Counted from the first letter of the stretch, positions 23,231-31,041 are shown. The stretch: DNA of 32,563 nucleotides from DRYM01 sp964526225 (GCA_964526225.1 CAZGLL010000018.1:1-32563), one strand, 5' to 3'. Numbers and translations: made by a program. Notes: generated from the sequence alone by a model not told the origin.

Positions 23231-23828
23231 TTTTAAACCCCTCAATATATGATTTTATTTTTGAATAAACACTTTCTGAAATTAGGTTTTGGTTGAAAAG
23301 TTCGTTGACCAACTGAGTGACTGTGAAAACAGAATGTAATGTAATATTTTCCCTCTTTAAAAACCTCTTTGCCCCTTGCTCTCTATCTATGAACACTAAA
23401 GCGTTTTCTACTTTAGCTCCGGCATTTCGAAGAGCAATGGCAGCTTTATAAATGCTTTGACCCGTTGTTGCTATATCGTCAATTATTATTGCTTCGGCAT
23501 CTTTCGGTAAATCCCCTTCGATAAGTTTACCTGCTCCATGTCCTTTAGGTTCCTTTCTAACATAAACCATGGGTTTATTTAGAACATAAGCTATAGTTGC
23601 AGCCCAAGGAATGCTTCCGGTCTCTATTCCTACGATTACGTCATAATTTCCTAACTCCTTAATTTTATCTACGAAAGCATGTGTTATTTCCCTAAGTAAA
23701 TTCGGTTTTGAAAGAGCCTTTCTTAAGTCAATATAGTATGGGCTCTTAAGACCTGAGGTTAATGTGAATTCTCCAAACATTATTATTCCTTCATCATAGA
23801 GTTTTTTGGCAAAGTATTTTAACTTCAT
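23223..23828 (-). CDS. pyrE: Orotate phosphoribosyltransferase
   Basis: Adds ribose 5-phosphate from PRPP to orotate to give OMP. The 201-residue protein has the N-terminal FTLTSGLKSPYYIDLRKA stretch (near residue 21), IVGIETGSIPWA (near 65), RKEPKGHGAG (near 91; substrate loop) and the PRPP motif AIIIDDIATTGQS (residues 113-125). GGTGG lies just before the ATG. It is 3 nt after pyrF and overlaps pyrB slightly, so the operon is continuous. Confidence 0.95.
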   Translation of the reverse strand: MKLKYFAKKLYDEGIIMFGEFTLTSGLKSPYYIDLRKALSKPNLLREITHAFVDKIKELGNYDVIVGIETGSIPWAATIAYVLNKPMVYVRKEPKGHGAGKLIEGDLPKDAEAIIIDDIATTGQSIYKAAIALRNAGAKVENALVFIDREQGAKRFLKRENITLHSVFTVTQLVNELFNQNLISESVYSKIKSYIEGFKNV

Positions 23829-23831
23829 AAG

Positions 23832-24548
23832 CTACCACCTAAGTTTATCTACAATTTTCATTGTTACATCCAGTGGGGTTTCGGAGGTATATATTGTTCT
23901 TCCGACTATTTCGAAATCAGCACCAGCACGTATAGCACTACCTGGGAAAGCGCCTTGAACACCTACTCCCGGTGAAAATATCAAGTGTTTCCTATAGATT
24001 CTTCTTGCTTCCATAATGTACTTCGGCATTGTTGCTGGAAGTATGAACCCGTCTACTCCTGCTTTAACCGAAATTTCAAGGTTTTTCATGAAAAGCATGT
24101 TTATTGTTTCCTCGGCGCCCTTATGGGACATAGCACAAACAGATAAAACCCCCATGCCCTTGGTTTTAGCCTCATCAACCACTTCCTTTAAAGCATCATA
24201 CCCTATTATTGCATGAGATATTACTGCATCGAAACCTACGGCTTCAACGGTTTTCACAAGAACCCTAGAAATATAACCTATATCGGCTATTTTCATATCG
24301 GCTATGAAGAAGTATTCATTCTTAAAGTCATCAATAATTTCTTTGAGAACACTTCTTTGCAGCGTTAGAATCGTAGGTAAGCCGAGTTTTACTCCGGCAA
24401 CGTACTTTCTCAGACTGTCTAATATACTCTCTATTCTCCTTGAGATATCCTTACAGTTTAACTCTTCGCAGAAAAGATCTAATGCAAGTATTAGTCTTGA
24501 ATTCTTACGTTTCCCACATTCTACAGCTTTATTGTAAAAATCCTTCAA
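23832..24548 (-). CDS. pyrF: Orotidine 5'-phosphate decarboxylase
   Basis: Decarboxylates OMP to UMP, the last step of the pathway. The 238-residue protein has LALDL near residue 22, the catalytic DMKIADIG with D84, K86 and D89, and FSPGVGVQG with IVGRTIY near the C-terminus for phosphate binding. The start is TTG at 24548; no better codon gives the conserved first strand. It is the first gene of the pyrimidine operon. A small insertion near the N-terminus (ELNCKDISRR) is not unusual for archaeal members. Confidence 0.92.
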   Translation of the reverse strand: MKDFYNKAVECGKRKNSRLILALDLFCEELNCKDISRRIESILDSLRKYVAGVKLGLPTILTLQRSVLKEIIDDFKNEYFFIADMKIADIGYISRVLVKTVEAVGFDAVISHAIIGYDALKEVVDEAKTKGMGVLSVCAMSHKGAEETINMLFMKNLEISVKAGVDGFILPATMPKYIMEARRIYRKHLIFSPGVGVQGAFPGSAIRAGADFEIVGRTIYTSETPLDVTMKIVDKLRW

Positions 24549-24723
24549 AAGCCCACGCTACTTATAGCCCGGAACCCGTATTTTAGTTTAATTCACTTTA
24601 ACTAATTTAAAGTGGTTAATTAAATACTGATATATTCTTTATCTAAAGAACAGATATATACTATTACTTCTTTTAACAATTATCTTGGCAAAGTTTTGAG
24701 TAGCTAAATAGGTGCTTAAAGCT
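24549..24723. promoter_or_regulatory. Divergent promoter region with two palindromes
   Basis: Between pyrF and the deaminase. A perfect inverted repeat has arms CACTTTAA (24594-24601) and TTAAAGTG (24607-24614). A second has arms TTCTTTA (24635-24641) and TAAAGAA (24644-24650). Both share the CTTTA/TAAAG core. A reverse-strand TATA-like ACTAAAATA near 24580-24588 would serve pyrF; GATATATA (24653-24660) would serve the deaminase. Confidence 0.45.
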
Positions 24724-26112
24724 ATGGGTTTACTTATTAGAAATGCTCGCTTCATAGTAACTATGGATTCCGCTAGAAGAATTCTTGAAAAAGCCTCAAT
24801 ATATGTTGAGAATGGGAGAATTGTTGAAGTAGGTTTTTTCGAAGAACTCAAGTACGCTAAAAAAGACGATGTGATAATAGATGCTAACAACTACATAGTA
24901 ACGCCTGGTTTTACACAAACACATGTCCACTTAGTACAAACTGCTTTTAGGGGATTAGCTGATAATCTTTCACTACTGGACTGGCTTAAGCTTAGAATTT
25001 GGCCCTTAGAGGCTAGCATAAGTAAGGAGGGAGTATATTATGCTGCACTACTTTCACTACTAGAGTTACTTAAAGGCGGAACAACGTCAATCATAGATTT
25101 CGGCAGTGTAAAATATGAAGACGAAATATTTAAGGCAATGTACAAATCGGGGATAAGGGGTGCTTCGGGAAAAATACTTATGGACTTAAACGAGGAAGTA
25201 CCTAGAGGATTAAGGGAGAATACTGAAAAGGCGCTTAGCGAAAGCGAAGCACTACTTAAAAAGTGGCATGGAAAGGATGAAAGATTATTCTACATGGTGA
25301 CTCCTAGATTTGTACTTTCATGTAGTGAGGATTGTCTTAAAGCCGCTGTTGAACAAGCAAAGGAATATGGTGTTAAAATTCAAACGCATGCATCTGAAAG
25401 TAAAGATGAAGTAAAACTTGTTAAAGAGAGAACAGGTCTTCGGAATGTAGAGTATCTTCATAAAATAGGTATGACAGGAAATAACGTAATACTTGCCCAC
25501 TGCATTTGGCTTACAGACGATGAAATGAAACTTCTTGCCGAAACAGGAACACATGTAGCACATTGCCCATCAGCTAATTTAAAGCTTGCTTCAGGAATAG
25601 CCAAAGTACCCGAGTTATTGAAGTTAGGTGTCAATGTATCCTTAGGTGCCGACGGAGCACCTTGCAATAATAACCTAGATGTTTTCGTTGAAATGAGGCA
25701 TGCCGCACTAATACAAAAAGCTAGGCTTCTAAATCCCAGTGTGATGTCTGCTGAGGAGGTTGTTGAAATGGCTACTATTAATGGAGCTAAAGCCCTAGGA
25801 TTAGAAAAAGAAATAGGATCAATAGAGGCAGGCAAAAAAGCAGACATAACGCTAATATCGCTTAAGCATCCTCGCTTAAGGCCTTTTACTAAGTATCATG
25901 ACCCTGTATCGACCATAGTTTACGCTACACAATCGTCCGACGTAGACTATACTATAATTAATGGCAAAATAATCGTAGATAAAGGAAAAGTTATGACTAT
26001 AAATGAGGACGAGGTAGTTAAGAAAATGGACAAAATTGTTGAAAAACTTATTGAGAAGCTAAATATGGATTTTGTTGAAAGACGGAAAGAAAAAATAATA
26101 ACCCAAGAGTAG
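24724..26112 (+). CDS. Amidohydrolase of the MTA/SAH/5'-deoxyadenosine deaminase type
   Basis: A 462-residue metal-dependent deaminase of the MtaD/DadD/TrzN-like amidohydrolase group, probably removing the amino group of adenosine derivatives such as S-adenosylhomocysteine, methylthioadenosine or 5'-deoxyadenosine. Metal ligands are TQTHVH (H67, H69), IQTHASESKDEV (near residue 222), LAHCIWL (near 258) and GADGAPCNNNLD (near 308). The N-terminal and C-terminal strands form the usual composite beta-sandwich. The ATG at 24724 has AGGTG 9 nt upstream; a GTG at 24712 would add four residues. A role in recycling products of SAM-dependent reactions would suit the nearby methyltransferase, but that link is speculative. 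Confidence 0.85.
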   Translation: MGLLIRNARFIVTMDSARRILEKASIYVENGRIVEVGFFEELKYAKKDDVIIDANNYIVTPGFTQTHVHLVQTAFRGLADNLSLLDWLKLRIWPLEASISKEGVYYAALLSLLELLKGGTTSIIDFGSVKYEDEIFKAMYKSGIRGASGKILMDLNEEVPRGLRENTEKALSESEALLKKWHGKDERLFYMVTPRFVLSCSEDCLKAAVEQAKEYGVKIQTHASESKDEVKLVKERTGLRNVEYLHKIGMTGNNVILAHCIWLTDDEMKLLAETGTHVAHCPSANLKLASGIAKVPELLKLGVNVSLGADGAPCNNNLDVFVEMRHAALIQKARLLNPSVMSAEEVVEMATINGAKALGLEKEIGSIEAGKKADITLISLKHPRLRPFTKYHDPVSTIVYATQSSDVDYTIINGKIIVDKGKVMTINEDEVVKKMDKIVEKLIEKLNMDFVERRKEKIITQE

Positions 26113-26127
26113 CTAAACAAAGACCTC

Positions 26128-26706
26128 GTGGAAGCAATGCCTCATCAAATGATACAGATAGGTATAGCAGCATCCAGTAATCCTAATCCTAAACCTATAG
26201 CGAAGGAGAAGGCAAAAAGGTTTGCAAGAAAATTGGCAGAATATAAAAAAGAAGTTGTTCTTTTAACTGGCGGCGGAGGAGGATTAATGACCATAGTTTC
26301 TGAAGAATACTCCAGACATGGTGGAATAGTTGTAGGCATTGTTCCCTTAGAAATGGAATTTATTAATAAAGGACATCCAAGATGGAACCCCTTCAATACC
26401 GTAGAAATATTTTCAGGTATGAGTTTCCAAGCAAGAAGCATACCTTTAGTTAAAAGCAGCGATGTCCTGGTATGCTTAGGGGGAGAAGCAGGCTCTATAA
26501 TAGAGGTTCTAATAGCATACCTTAACGCAAAACCTACGATAGTAATAACTGGTACAGGATATTTAACCGATAAACTCAAGTTACTTACCGATAAAGAAGG
26601 TTACTTAGATTCGAGAAAAATAGTTAGACTGATTTTCGAGGAAAATCCTGAAAGAGCTGCGGAAAAAGCATATATTATGGGTAAACAAGCCATTAAGAAA
26701 GAATAA
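26128..26706 (+). CDS. LOG/TIGR00725-like nucleotide-binding protein
   Basis: A 192-residue Rossmann-like protein of the superfamily that includes LOG phosphoribohydrolases, 'lysine decarboxylase'-named proteins and molybdenum cofactor carrier proteins. It has IGIAASSNPNPKP at the start, LTGGGGGLMTIVSEEYSRHGG (near residue 49), and VCLGGEAGSIIEVLIAYL (near 112). That last stretch lies where LOG enzymes have PGGxGTxxE, but here the Thr is Ser and the first Pro is absent. Enzyme activity is therefore uncertain. A carrier for molybdenum cofactor is possible given the moeA genes elsewhere, but unproven. The start may be the GTG at 26128 or the ATG at 26137. It follows the deaminase by 15 nt, so probably the same transcript. 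Confidence 0.75.
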   Translation: MEAMPHQMIQIGIAASSNPNPKPIAKEKAKRFARKLAEYKKEVVLLTGGGGGLMTIVSEEYSRHGGIVVGIVPLEMEFINKGHPRWNPFNTVEIFSGMSFQARSIPLVKSSDVLVCLGGEAGSIIEVLIAYLNAKPTIVITGTGYLTDKLKLLTDKEGYLDSRKIVRLIFEENPERAAEKAYIMGKQAIKKE

Positions 26707-26720
26707 AATAGAATCACGAA

Positions 26721-26780
26721 AAGTTTTAAAATAAAGAATAGCGTTAATTTTCCCCATGATATAAAAAGGTTGCATAGAGC
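26721..26780 (+). promoter_or_regulatory. Promoter of the pilin-like gene
   Basis: TTTTAAAATA at 26724-26733 is a good TATA element with a transcription start expected near 26755. AAAGGTTG at 26766-26773 is the likely RBS, 7 nt before the ATG at 26781. Confidence 0.5.
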
Positions 26781-27407
26781 ATGGTCAACAATAAGTCTAT
26801 ATCTCCGGTTTTAAGTGCAATAATTTTAGCTGCAACAATGATAGCACTCGGCATAGTAATTTTAATGTGGATTTCAGGATACTCAACAATGGTTATTAAA
26901 CAAAGCCAAATAGACTTATTAAGATCTGAGCAAGCGGCAAAGGAAAACCTAGTCATAGTTCATGCAACATACAATAGTAGTGGAAGCAAAGTACTAATTT
27001 ACTTATTAAATATGGGATTCGATATAGTATTCCTAGGACCTATAAGAATTATTGAGCTTCAAACAGCTAATTCCACAATATTCACGCCAGAAGGAATATG
27101 GTTTAACAATTATACAGCTAAGGCAGTAGTGAATTCCGTAGAAGAAGAAATACCGGCTTTAACTATGAGTATAGGTGATGCTTCGGAGTACTTGGAAAAC
27201 TTAGAAATAAGAAACCCCTCGGCAATAACAGATAAAATAAAGGTTTATGCTTTAGAACCCTGTAATGAAATAAACGGATTCTATAAAGTAGAAATGCCTG
27301 CGGAACTGAGTTTAAATACGGCATATAGAGTGGAAGTATGGACCGTAGTTAACATATATGGTAAAGCATACTTATGTAAACTATACACGACACAGCTAAC
27401 AACATAA
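26781..27407 (+). CDS. Archaeal type IV pilin-like protein
   Basis: A 208-residue secreted or membrane-anchored protein. A short basic start (MVNNKS) is followed by ISPVLSAIILAATMIALGIV, the SPVLSAIILAA pattern typical of archaeal type IV pilin-like N-termini (class III signal peptide, hydrophobic stretch about residues 9-32). The rest is a beta-rich external domain with several possible N-glycosylation sites (for example NSSG near residue 67, NST near 92). The subunit would be inserted by a prepilin-peptidase pathway. No assembly ATPase or platform gene is visible in the window. The exact class (adhesion pilus, archaellin relative, or a lone surface protein) cannot be decided. Confidence 0.7.
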   Translation: MVNNKSISPVLSAIILAATMIALGIVILMWISGYSTMVIKQSQIDLLRSEQAAKENLVIVHATYNSSGSKVLIYLLNMGFDIVFLGPIRIIELQTANSTIFTPEGIWFNNYTAKAVVNSVEEEIPALTMSIGDASEYLENLEIRNPSAITDKIKVYALEPCNEINGFYKVEMPAELSLNTAYRVEVWTVVNIYGKAYLCKLYTTQLTT

Positions 27408-27475
27408 ACGTAAAACGCTTAAATATAGACTATTTGCTTGTTTGAATGCTTGAGTTGTCTCGGAAATTACGGTAG

Positions 27476-27506
27476 TTTTTAAATAGTTTAAATGGGTTTA
27501 CAGTAG
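27476..27506 (+). promoter_or_regulatory. Promoter of the candidate structured RNA
   Basis: TTTTTAAATAG at 27476-27486 is a good TATA element, with a second overlapping TTTAAATGGG. A start about 26 nt from its centre falls near 27507, exactly where the first helix of the candidate RNA begins. Confidence 0.5.
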
Positions 27507-27650
27507 AATTGGAGATGTGGGGCCCCGTGGTTTCGTGGAGACCCCGAAAGCCCCCAACACAGATGCAGACCCAAGAAGGAATGAAGGGGAAGCCCGTGCA
27601 ACTATCCAAAACATCTCTAGTTACCAAAAGATAATGCACGGGCAGCCACG
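27507..27650 (+). ncRNA. Candidate structured RNA or 5' leader with a pseudoknot
   Basis: A GC-rich island in an AT-rich chromosome: I count 77 G/C in the 140 bases 27511-27650. Two long helices interleave. Helix A pairs 27507-27518 with 27611-27622 (12 bp, two G-U). Helix B pairs GCCCGTGCA (27592-27600) with TGCACGGGC (27635-27643), 9 bp perfect. The right arm of A lies in the loop of B, so together they form a pseudoknot. A local hairpin pairs 27529-27534 with 27538-27543, and CGTGG (27526-27530 or 27534-27538) can pair with CCACG (27646-27650). The next gene starts 9 nt later at 27660. It matches no RNA I recognise (not tRNA, SRP or RNase P by conserved sequence). Confidence 0.6.
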
Positions 27651-27659
27651 TAGTCAAAA

Positions 27660-29009
27660 ATGAACGTGATTAGAATGGCTAAGAAATCTAGGTTAAAAGC
27701 TGGTTTAGCTGGTTTAGTTGCAGGGTTAATAGCGGCAATAGCCCTTTTAACAATACTTCTTCCGATAATAATGCAATATCAGCAGCATGTAGTTAAAAGC
27801 TACCAACTAGAAGAATACGCTACAGCCCTTCAGAATCAAAGAAAAATTGAGGAAAAAGGATTAACATCATGTTACGACCCATCATCTGGAACAATAAGTG
27901 TAAACAACACTTTAGGGGTAAGTGTAGTAGTAGTTTTAGTCTACGCTTCAGATGGCGTAAATGAGGAAGTAAAGTATTTTCAACCAGGAACATTGGTGAT
28001 CGAACCGGGAGTAAATAAAATATCAATTAGCGATTTAGGAATAACATTGGAGGCATCAAGAATAAGGACACTAAAGCTAGTGACATCTAGAGGAACAATA
28101 ATACAACCACCATACTGTAGTGAAGTAGTGGTAGTTATAAAAGGATTATCGTTAAACATGGTTTTAGGAGGAGAACAAGCACCTGGAGGAATATCAGTAA
28201 AGTCAGGTAGTGAATTGTTTGTTCACGGTCTAATAAACGAAACGGATAGTAATACCTTAGTATTTATTAACGGTACTTTAGTTCCTACACCCAAATCTAC
28301 AGGATCAGGTAATATGCCTCTTGCATTTCGAGCTGACCTAACAGTAAGTGATCCTAATATTGGCCTTACAATTGAACGGTATGATATAGGCGACTATGTA
28401 CTAATGGTAGTTAATACTTCATCGTATTATTATGATAAATCTGATAGCGGATGCTATAATGTACACTGTTATAATTTTGAGACATCAGGGGAATTTACGC
28501 TTCTCGAATTCGCTTATAGTTACGTTTCAAAATATGATGATAGCAGTGACGATCCCTTGAGGTATGTATTAGTGAATAACGGTTATGACTATGCAATTGT
28601 TGGTGTAGAATTTAATGATGAAGAAGCTGGAAAATGGGGGCTATATAACGGGACTATATATGTATCTAGTGCGGAGACCAATATTAATGAAGTAGACGTA
28701 GTAATAAGGTTCTTTGTGGATGAAGAAAATAAGGTAATTAACGCAACTCTTTACGCTAATGGTAGTATAGTAAATAATACTGCTGTCTTCTATAGAATAG
28801 GGGATAAGCCAAGTACTCAGATAGCTGTGCTTGTTCCGGTAGAGGACTTATTTAATATAGGTTTTGAAGACAGCTTTTGGGTTAAGGCTGTTGTTTCGGA
28901 TTGTTCTTCTGGGACATGTTTGGTTGATGAGAGTGAATGGATAAGTTTCACATATAAACCCTTTAAATTGTTTGTTGACCGTGTTTACGAGAAGTACTTT
29001 GGCGAATGA
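27660..29009 (+). CDS. Pilin-like membrane-anchored surface protein (449 aa)
   Basis: A 449-residue protein with a basic N-terminus (AKKSRLKAG) and one hydrophobic segment, LAGLVAGLIAAIALLTILLP (about residues 16-36), followed by a coiled region and a large external beta-rich domain. There are many NxS/T sequons (for example NNTLG near 81, NGTLV near 204, NTSSY near 250) and two Cys pairs (for example CYNVHC near 263). I do not recognise the external domain. The anchor-plus-ectodomain layout resembles type IV pilin-like proteins but lacks the SPVLS pattern of its upstream neighbour. The ATG at 27660 or the ATG at 27675 (MAKKSRL) could be used; neither has a clear RBS. The end becomes more G/T-rich than the start. 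Confidence 0.65.
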   Translation: MNVIRMAKKSRLKAGLAGLVAGLIAAIALLTILLPIIMQYQQHVVKSYQLEEYATALQNQRKIEEKGLTSCYDPSSGTISVNNTLGVSVVVVLVYASDGVNEEVKYFQPGTLVIEPGVNKISISDLGITLEASRIRTLKLVTSRGTIIQPPYCSEVVVVIKGLSLNMVLGGEQAPGGISVKSGSELFVHGLINETDSNTLVFINGTLVPTPKSTGSGNMPLAFRADLTVSDPNIGLTIERYDIGDYVLMVVNTSSYYYDKSDSGCYNVHCYNFETSGEFTLLEFAYSYVSKYDDSSDDPLRYVLVNNGYDYAIVGVEFNDEEAGKWGLYNGTIYVSSAETNINEVDVVIRFFVDEENKVINATLYANGSIVNNTAVFYRIGDKPSTQIAVLVPVEDLFNIGFEDSFWVKAVVSDCSSGTCLVDESEWISFTYKPFKLFVDRVYEKYFGE

Positions 29010-29010
29010 C

Positions 29011-29454
29011 ATGGTTTCAAAAAAGTTTAGGAAAAGCATTGTTGGGCTCGCTATCGTTATAGGTTCTTTGGTTTTCATATTGGTTTTTACTAGTTTAGTT
29101 TATTACTCTATTAATTTCCGTGTTAAGAGAAGTGTTGAAGCTTCACTAGCTAGGGAGAAAGCTAAGCTCAATATTGTTAGTGTTACTGAAGCTTATTTTA
29201 GACCGGTTCCTGGCTACGCTGATGCTATTGAGGTTACCATAAAAACCCCTATGAGAATCCATGTGGTCTTCGTTTTCCTATGTTATAACGGTAGTGCTGA
29301 ACTAAAGAAAGTCGACTATGTTATTGAGAGGCAAGGCTACTTCATAGCTAACAACATAACGGTGGCTTCAGGTGATGAGCTTTATGAAATGTCTGTTAAG
29401 CTTATTACTGCTGAGGGAGCTGTAATACCTGCTTCACTATGGGCTGTAGGATGA
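29011..29454 (+). CDS. Small membrane-anchored pilin-like protein (147 aa)
   Basis: I chose the ATG at 29011, which directly follows the previous gene's stop (one base between), giving MVSKKFRKSIVGLAIVIGSL. The hydrophobic segment (about residues 10-33) is preceded by basic residues; the remainder is a compact external beta-domain of about 110 residues ending in WAVG. The tight spacing with the 449-aa gene and the same anchor layout suggest co-translation and a joint role on the cell surface. No family is recognised. The last 18 bases overlap the convergent flavin-reductase-like gene. Confidence 0.6.
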   Translation: MVSKKFRKSIVGLAIVIGSLVFILVFTSLVYYSINFRVKRSVEASLAREKAKLNIVSVTEAYFRPVPGYADAIEVTIKTPMRIHVVFVFLCYNGSAELKKVDYVIERQGYFIANNITVASGDELYEMSVKLITAEGAVIPASLWAVG

Positions 29455-30006
29455 TCTTTTATAGAATAAGAGCTTACCGTTACTCATAAATGCTCTTCCT
29501 GAAACATGATATAGTAGCCTTGTTTTCATTAGGTTCCAACCGTATTTTTCATTGTATTTTTCACTTTCGGCTTCAGCATGGACTATTTCGCCTATGTATA
29601 GTGCGCATTCTCCAGCATCTACTTTGTTTGCGACTTTTGCTTCTATGATGCCTATAGCTTCGCTTATTATTGGTGCTTTTACTTTGAAACCTTTCTTTAC
29701 GTTTAGTTTTGTTAGTTTAATTTTGTCTACTTTGTTTCCTGATTTTGTTCCGAAAAGCCATATCTCATCTAAGTGTTCTTGTTCGAGGATGTTTATTGTG
29801 AATTCTCCATATTTCTCTATGAGTTTATGTGTTTTTGTCTCTTTTTCCACAGATACTGCTACTAGTGGTGGTTCTTCAGCTACTGGTGTAACCCATGATG
29901 CTGCCATGAGATTTGCTTCTTTACCGTAAACTCCAGAGCCTATTACGTAAACTGGTCTGGGATGGAGTAGTAGATAGTGTTTGAATTTTACTTCAAGACG
30001 CTTCAT
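29437..30006 (-). CDS. Flavin-reductase-like (FMN-binding split barrel) protein
   Basis: A 189-residue protein of the flavoredoxin/flavin reductase-like group. It has LLLHPRPVYVIGS at the start, EANLMAASWVTPVAEEPPLVAVSV (near residues 30-50; the FMN-binding region), FTINILEQEHL (near 70) and an internal EAKVANKVDAGECALYIGEIV strand pair. Such proteins bind FMN and act as flavin reductases or small electron carriers. I chose the ATG at 30006 because AAGGTG lies about 6 nt upstream; a GTG at 30015 adds three residues. It follows the nucleotidyltransferase gene by 18 nt on the same strand, but no functional link is evident. Confidence 0.82.
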   Translation of the reverse strand: MKRLEVKFKHYLLLHPRPVYVIGSGVYGKEANLMAASWVTPVAEEPPLVAVSVEKETKTHKLIEKYGEFTINILEQEHLDEIWLFGTKSGNKVDKIKLTKLNVKKGFKVKAPIISEAIGIIEAKVANKVDAGECALYIGEIVHAEAESEKYNEKYGWNLMKTRLLYHVSGRAFMSNGKLLFYKRSSYSP

Positions 30007-30024
30007 GATATACACCTTATCAGT

Positions 30025-30417
30025 TTATTCTCTAAGCTCGTTCATAATTATTAATTCATCTAATGCCTGGCTTAGTAGAGCCTCGTAAAGCCCTCTTTTC
30101 TTCTCTACAATGATTTTTCCGTTCACAAGTACATGGTATTTGAATTTTGAAGGTAGCTCATTTAGCGGTACTATGTCTACTGGAATTCCTAATTCGTTTT
30201 CAAGCTTTACTGATAAGTGTAGTATATGTTTAAATGAGAAGTTGGGCATGTAAACCGCTATGTCTATGTCTCTGAAAGAATCTAGTTCTATGAAGCTTCC
30301 GAAAACTAGTGCTAATAAGATTTGTGCATTATCGGATAGTATTTCTTTGATTTTACTTATTAGTTTCATTTTCTCTTCAGTGTTTAAGCTGAAATATGTT
30401 AGCTCACTATCCATCAT
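30025..30417 (-). CDS. MNT-type minimal nucleotidyltransferase (MntA-like antitoxin)
   Basis: A 130-residue polymerase-beta-fold protein with the nucleotidyltransferase motif GSF..D.D (G40, S41, D50, D52) and a likely third carboxylate in IPVDIVPL (D81). The spacing between GS and DxD is 8 residues, about two shorter than in common MntA proteins. In HepT/MntA modules this enzyme AMPylates the HEPN toxin on a tyrosine and so blocks it. It overlaps the HEPN gene by 11 nt and is transcribed after it, the common gene order. Confidence 0.82.
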   Translation of the reverse strand: MMDSELTYFSLNTEEKMKLISKIKEILSDNAQILLALVFGSFIELDSFRDIDIAVYMPNFSFKHILHLSVKLENELGIPVDIVPLNELPSKFKYHVLVNGKIIVEKKRGLYEALLSQALDELIIMNELRE

Positions 30418-30826
30418 TTCCTATTATCCTCTCAATGAAGTTTAGTATTTTCTCGAAATTGTTCTTTATGTTTTCATATATTTTCCTATCATCTATTATC
30501 CAGTATCTATGTACAAGAAGATTTCTAAGCTTAACTATGCTAACTACGTCATCATATGTTTCCTCAGGTATAGAAAGTGCTTCTTTAAGAAAGCTTATTG
30601 CATGTATGGGTGTTTTAGGTTTATAATTGTACTTCCTACGAACAATATGTAAGGCCATAGCTATTAATGCCTCAGCAATAACTATAATTTGATACCTTAT
30701 GGCAAACTTTTCAGTATCTGAGAGCTCTTCATAAGGCTTTGATACGAGCTTGAGCACAACATCTATAGACTCCTTAACGTCGCTGTATAATTCCCTTAGA
30801 AAATCCCTATTAACATGGGAACACAT
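30407..30826 (-). CDS. HEPN-domain protein (HepT-like RNase toxin)
   Basis: A 139-residue all-helical HEPN protein of the DUF86/HepT group. The catalytic RNase motif Rx4HxY is intact as RNLLVHRY (R101, H106, Y108); Y108 is the residue type AMPylated by MntA partners. Together with the downstream MNT gene (11-nt overlap) this forms a type VII toxin-antitoxin module, in which the toxin cuts RNA and the antitoxin modifies it. A reverse-strand TATA-like element lies near 30864-30872. Confidence 0.85.
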   Translation of the reverse strand: MCSHVNRDFLRELYSDVKESIDVVLKLVSKPYEELSDTEKFAIRYQIIVIAEALIAMALHIVRRKYNYKPKTPIHAISFLKEALSIPEETYDDVVSIVKLRNLLVHRYWIIDDRKIYENIKNNFEKILNFIERIIGNDG

Positions 30827-31041
30827 GCTTTCACAGCTCTTACCTTAAGCTACCTTAATTTCACATATTATACTATGGATACTTGAATATTTTTAAGTTC
30901 CCTAATGGTTACTAAGTTATAACTTCAAGACATCCTATTACGTTCAATGTCTTTTAGGAAGAAAATGGCTATTACTTTAAAAGCATTAATATCAAATTTT
31001 AATTTTAAGCCCACCGTATTCGGGTATGGTAGGTGGCGGTG
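30827..31041. promoter_or_regulatory. Divergent promoter region between hepT-like gene and winged-helix gene
   Basis: A 215-bp AT-rich gap. It holds a 12-bp perfect palindrome AAGTTATAACTT (30914-30925). A reverse-strand TATA-like element at 30864-30872 serves the toxin operon, and AAATTTTAATTTTAAG (about 30990-31008) plus RBS AGGTGG (31031-31036) serve the winged-helix gene. I see no gene in it. Confidence 0.4.

Noticed and set aside
27517..27559. H/ACA guide RNA, since a hairpin is followed by ACA
   Set aside because: The hairpin is only about 43 nt and has no recognisable kink-turn or kink-loop and no clear pocket spacing of 14-16 nt.
27507..27650. RNase P RNA, because the interleaved helices resemble P2/P4
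   Set aside because: The universal RNase P stretches (for example a GGAAAGTCC-like CR-I and the ACAGAAA-type CR-IV/V) are absent and the element is too short.
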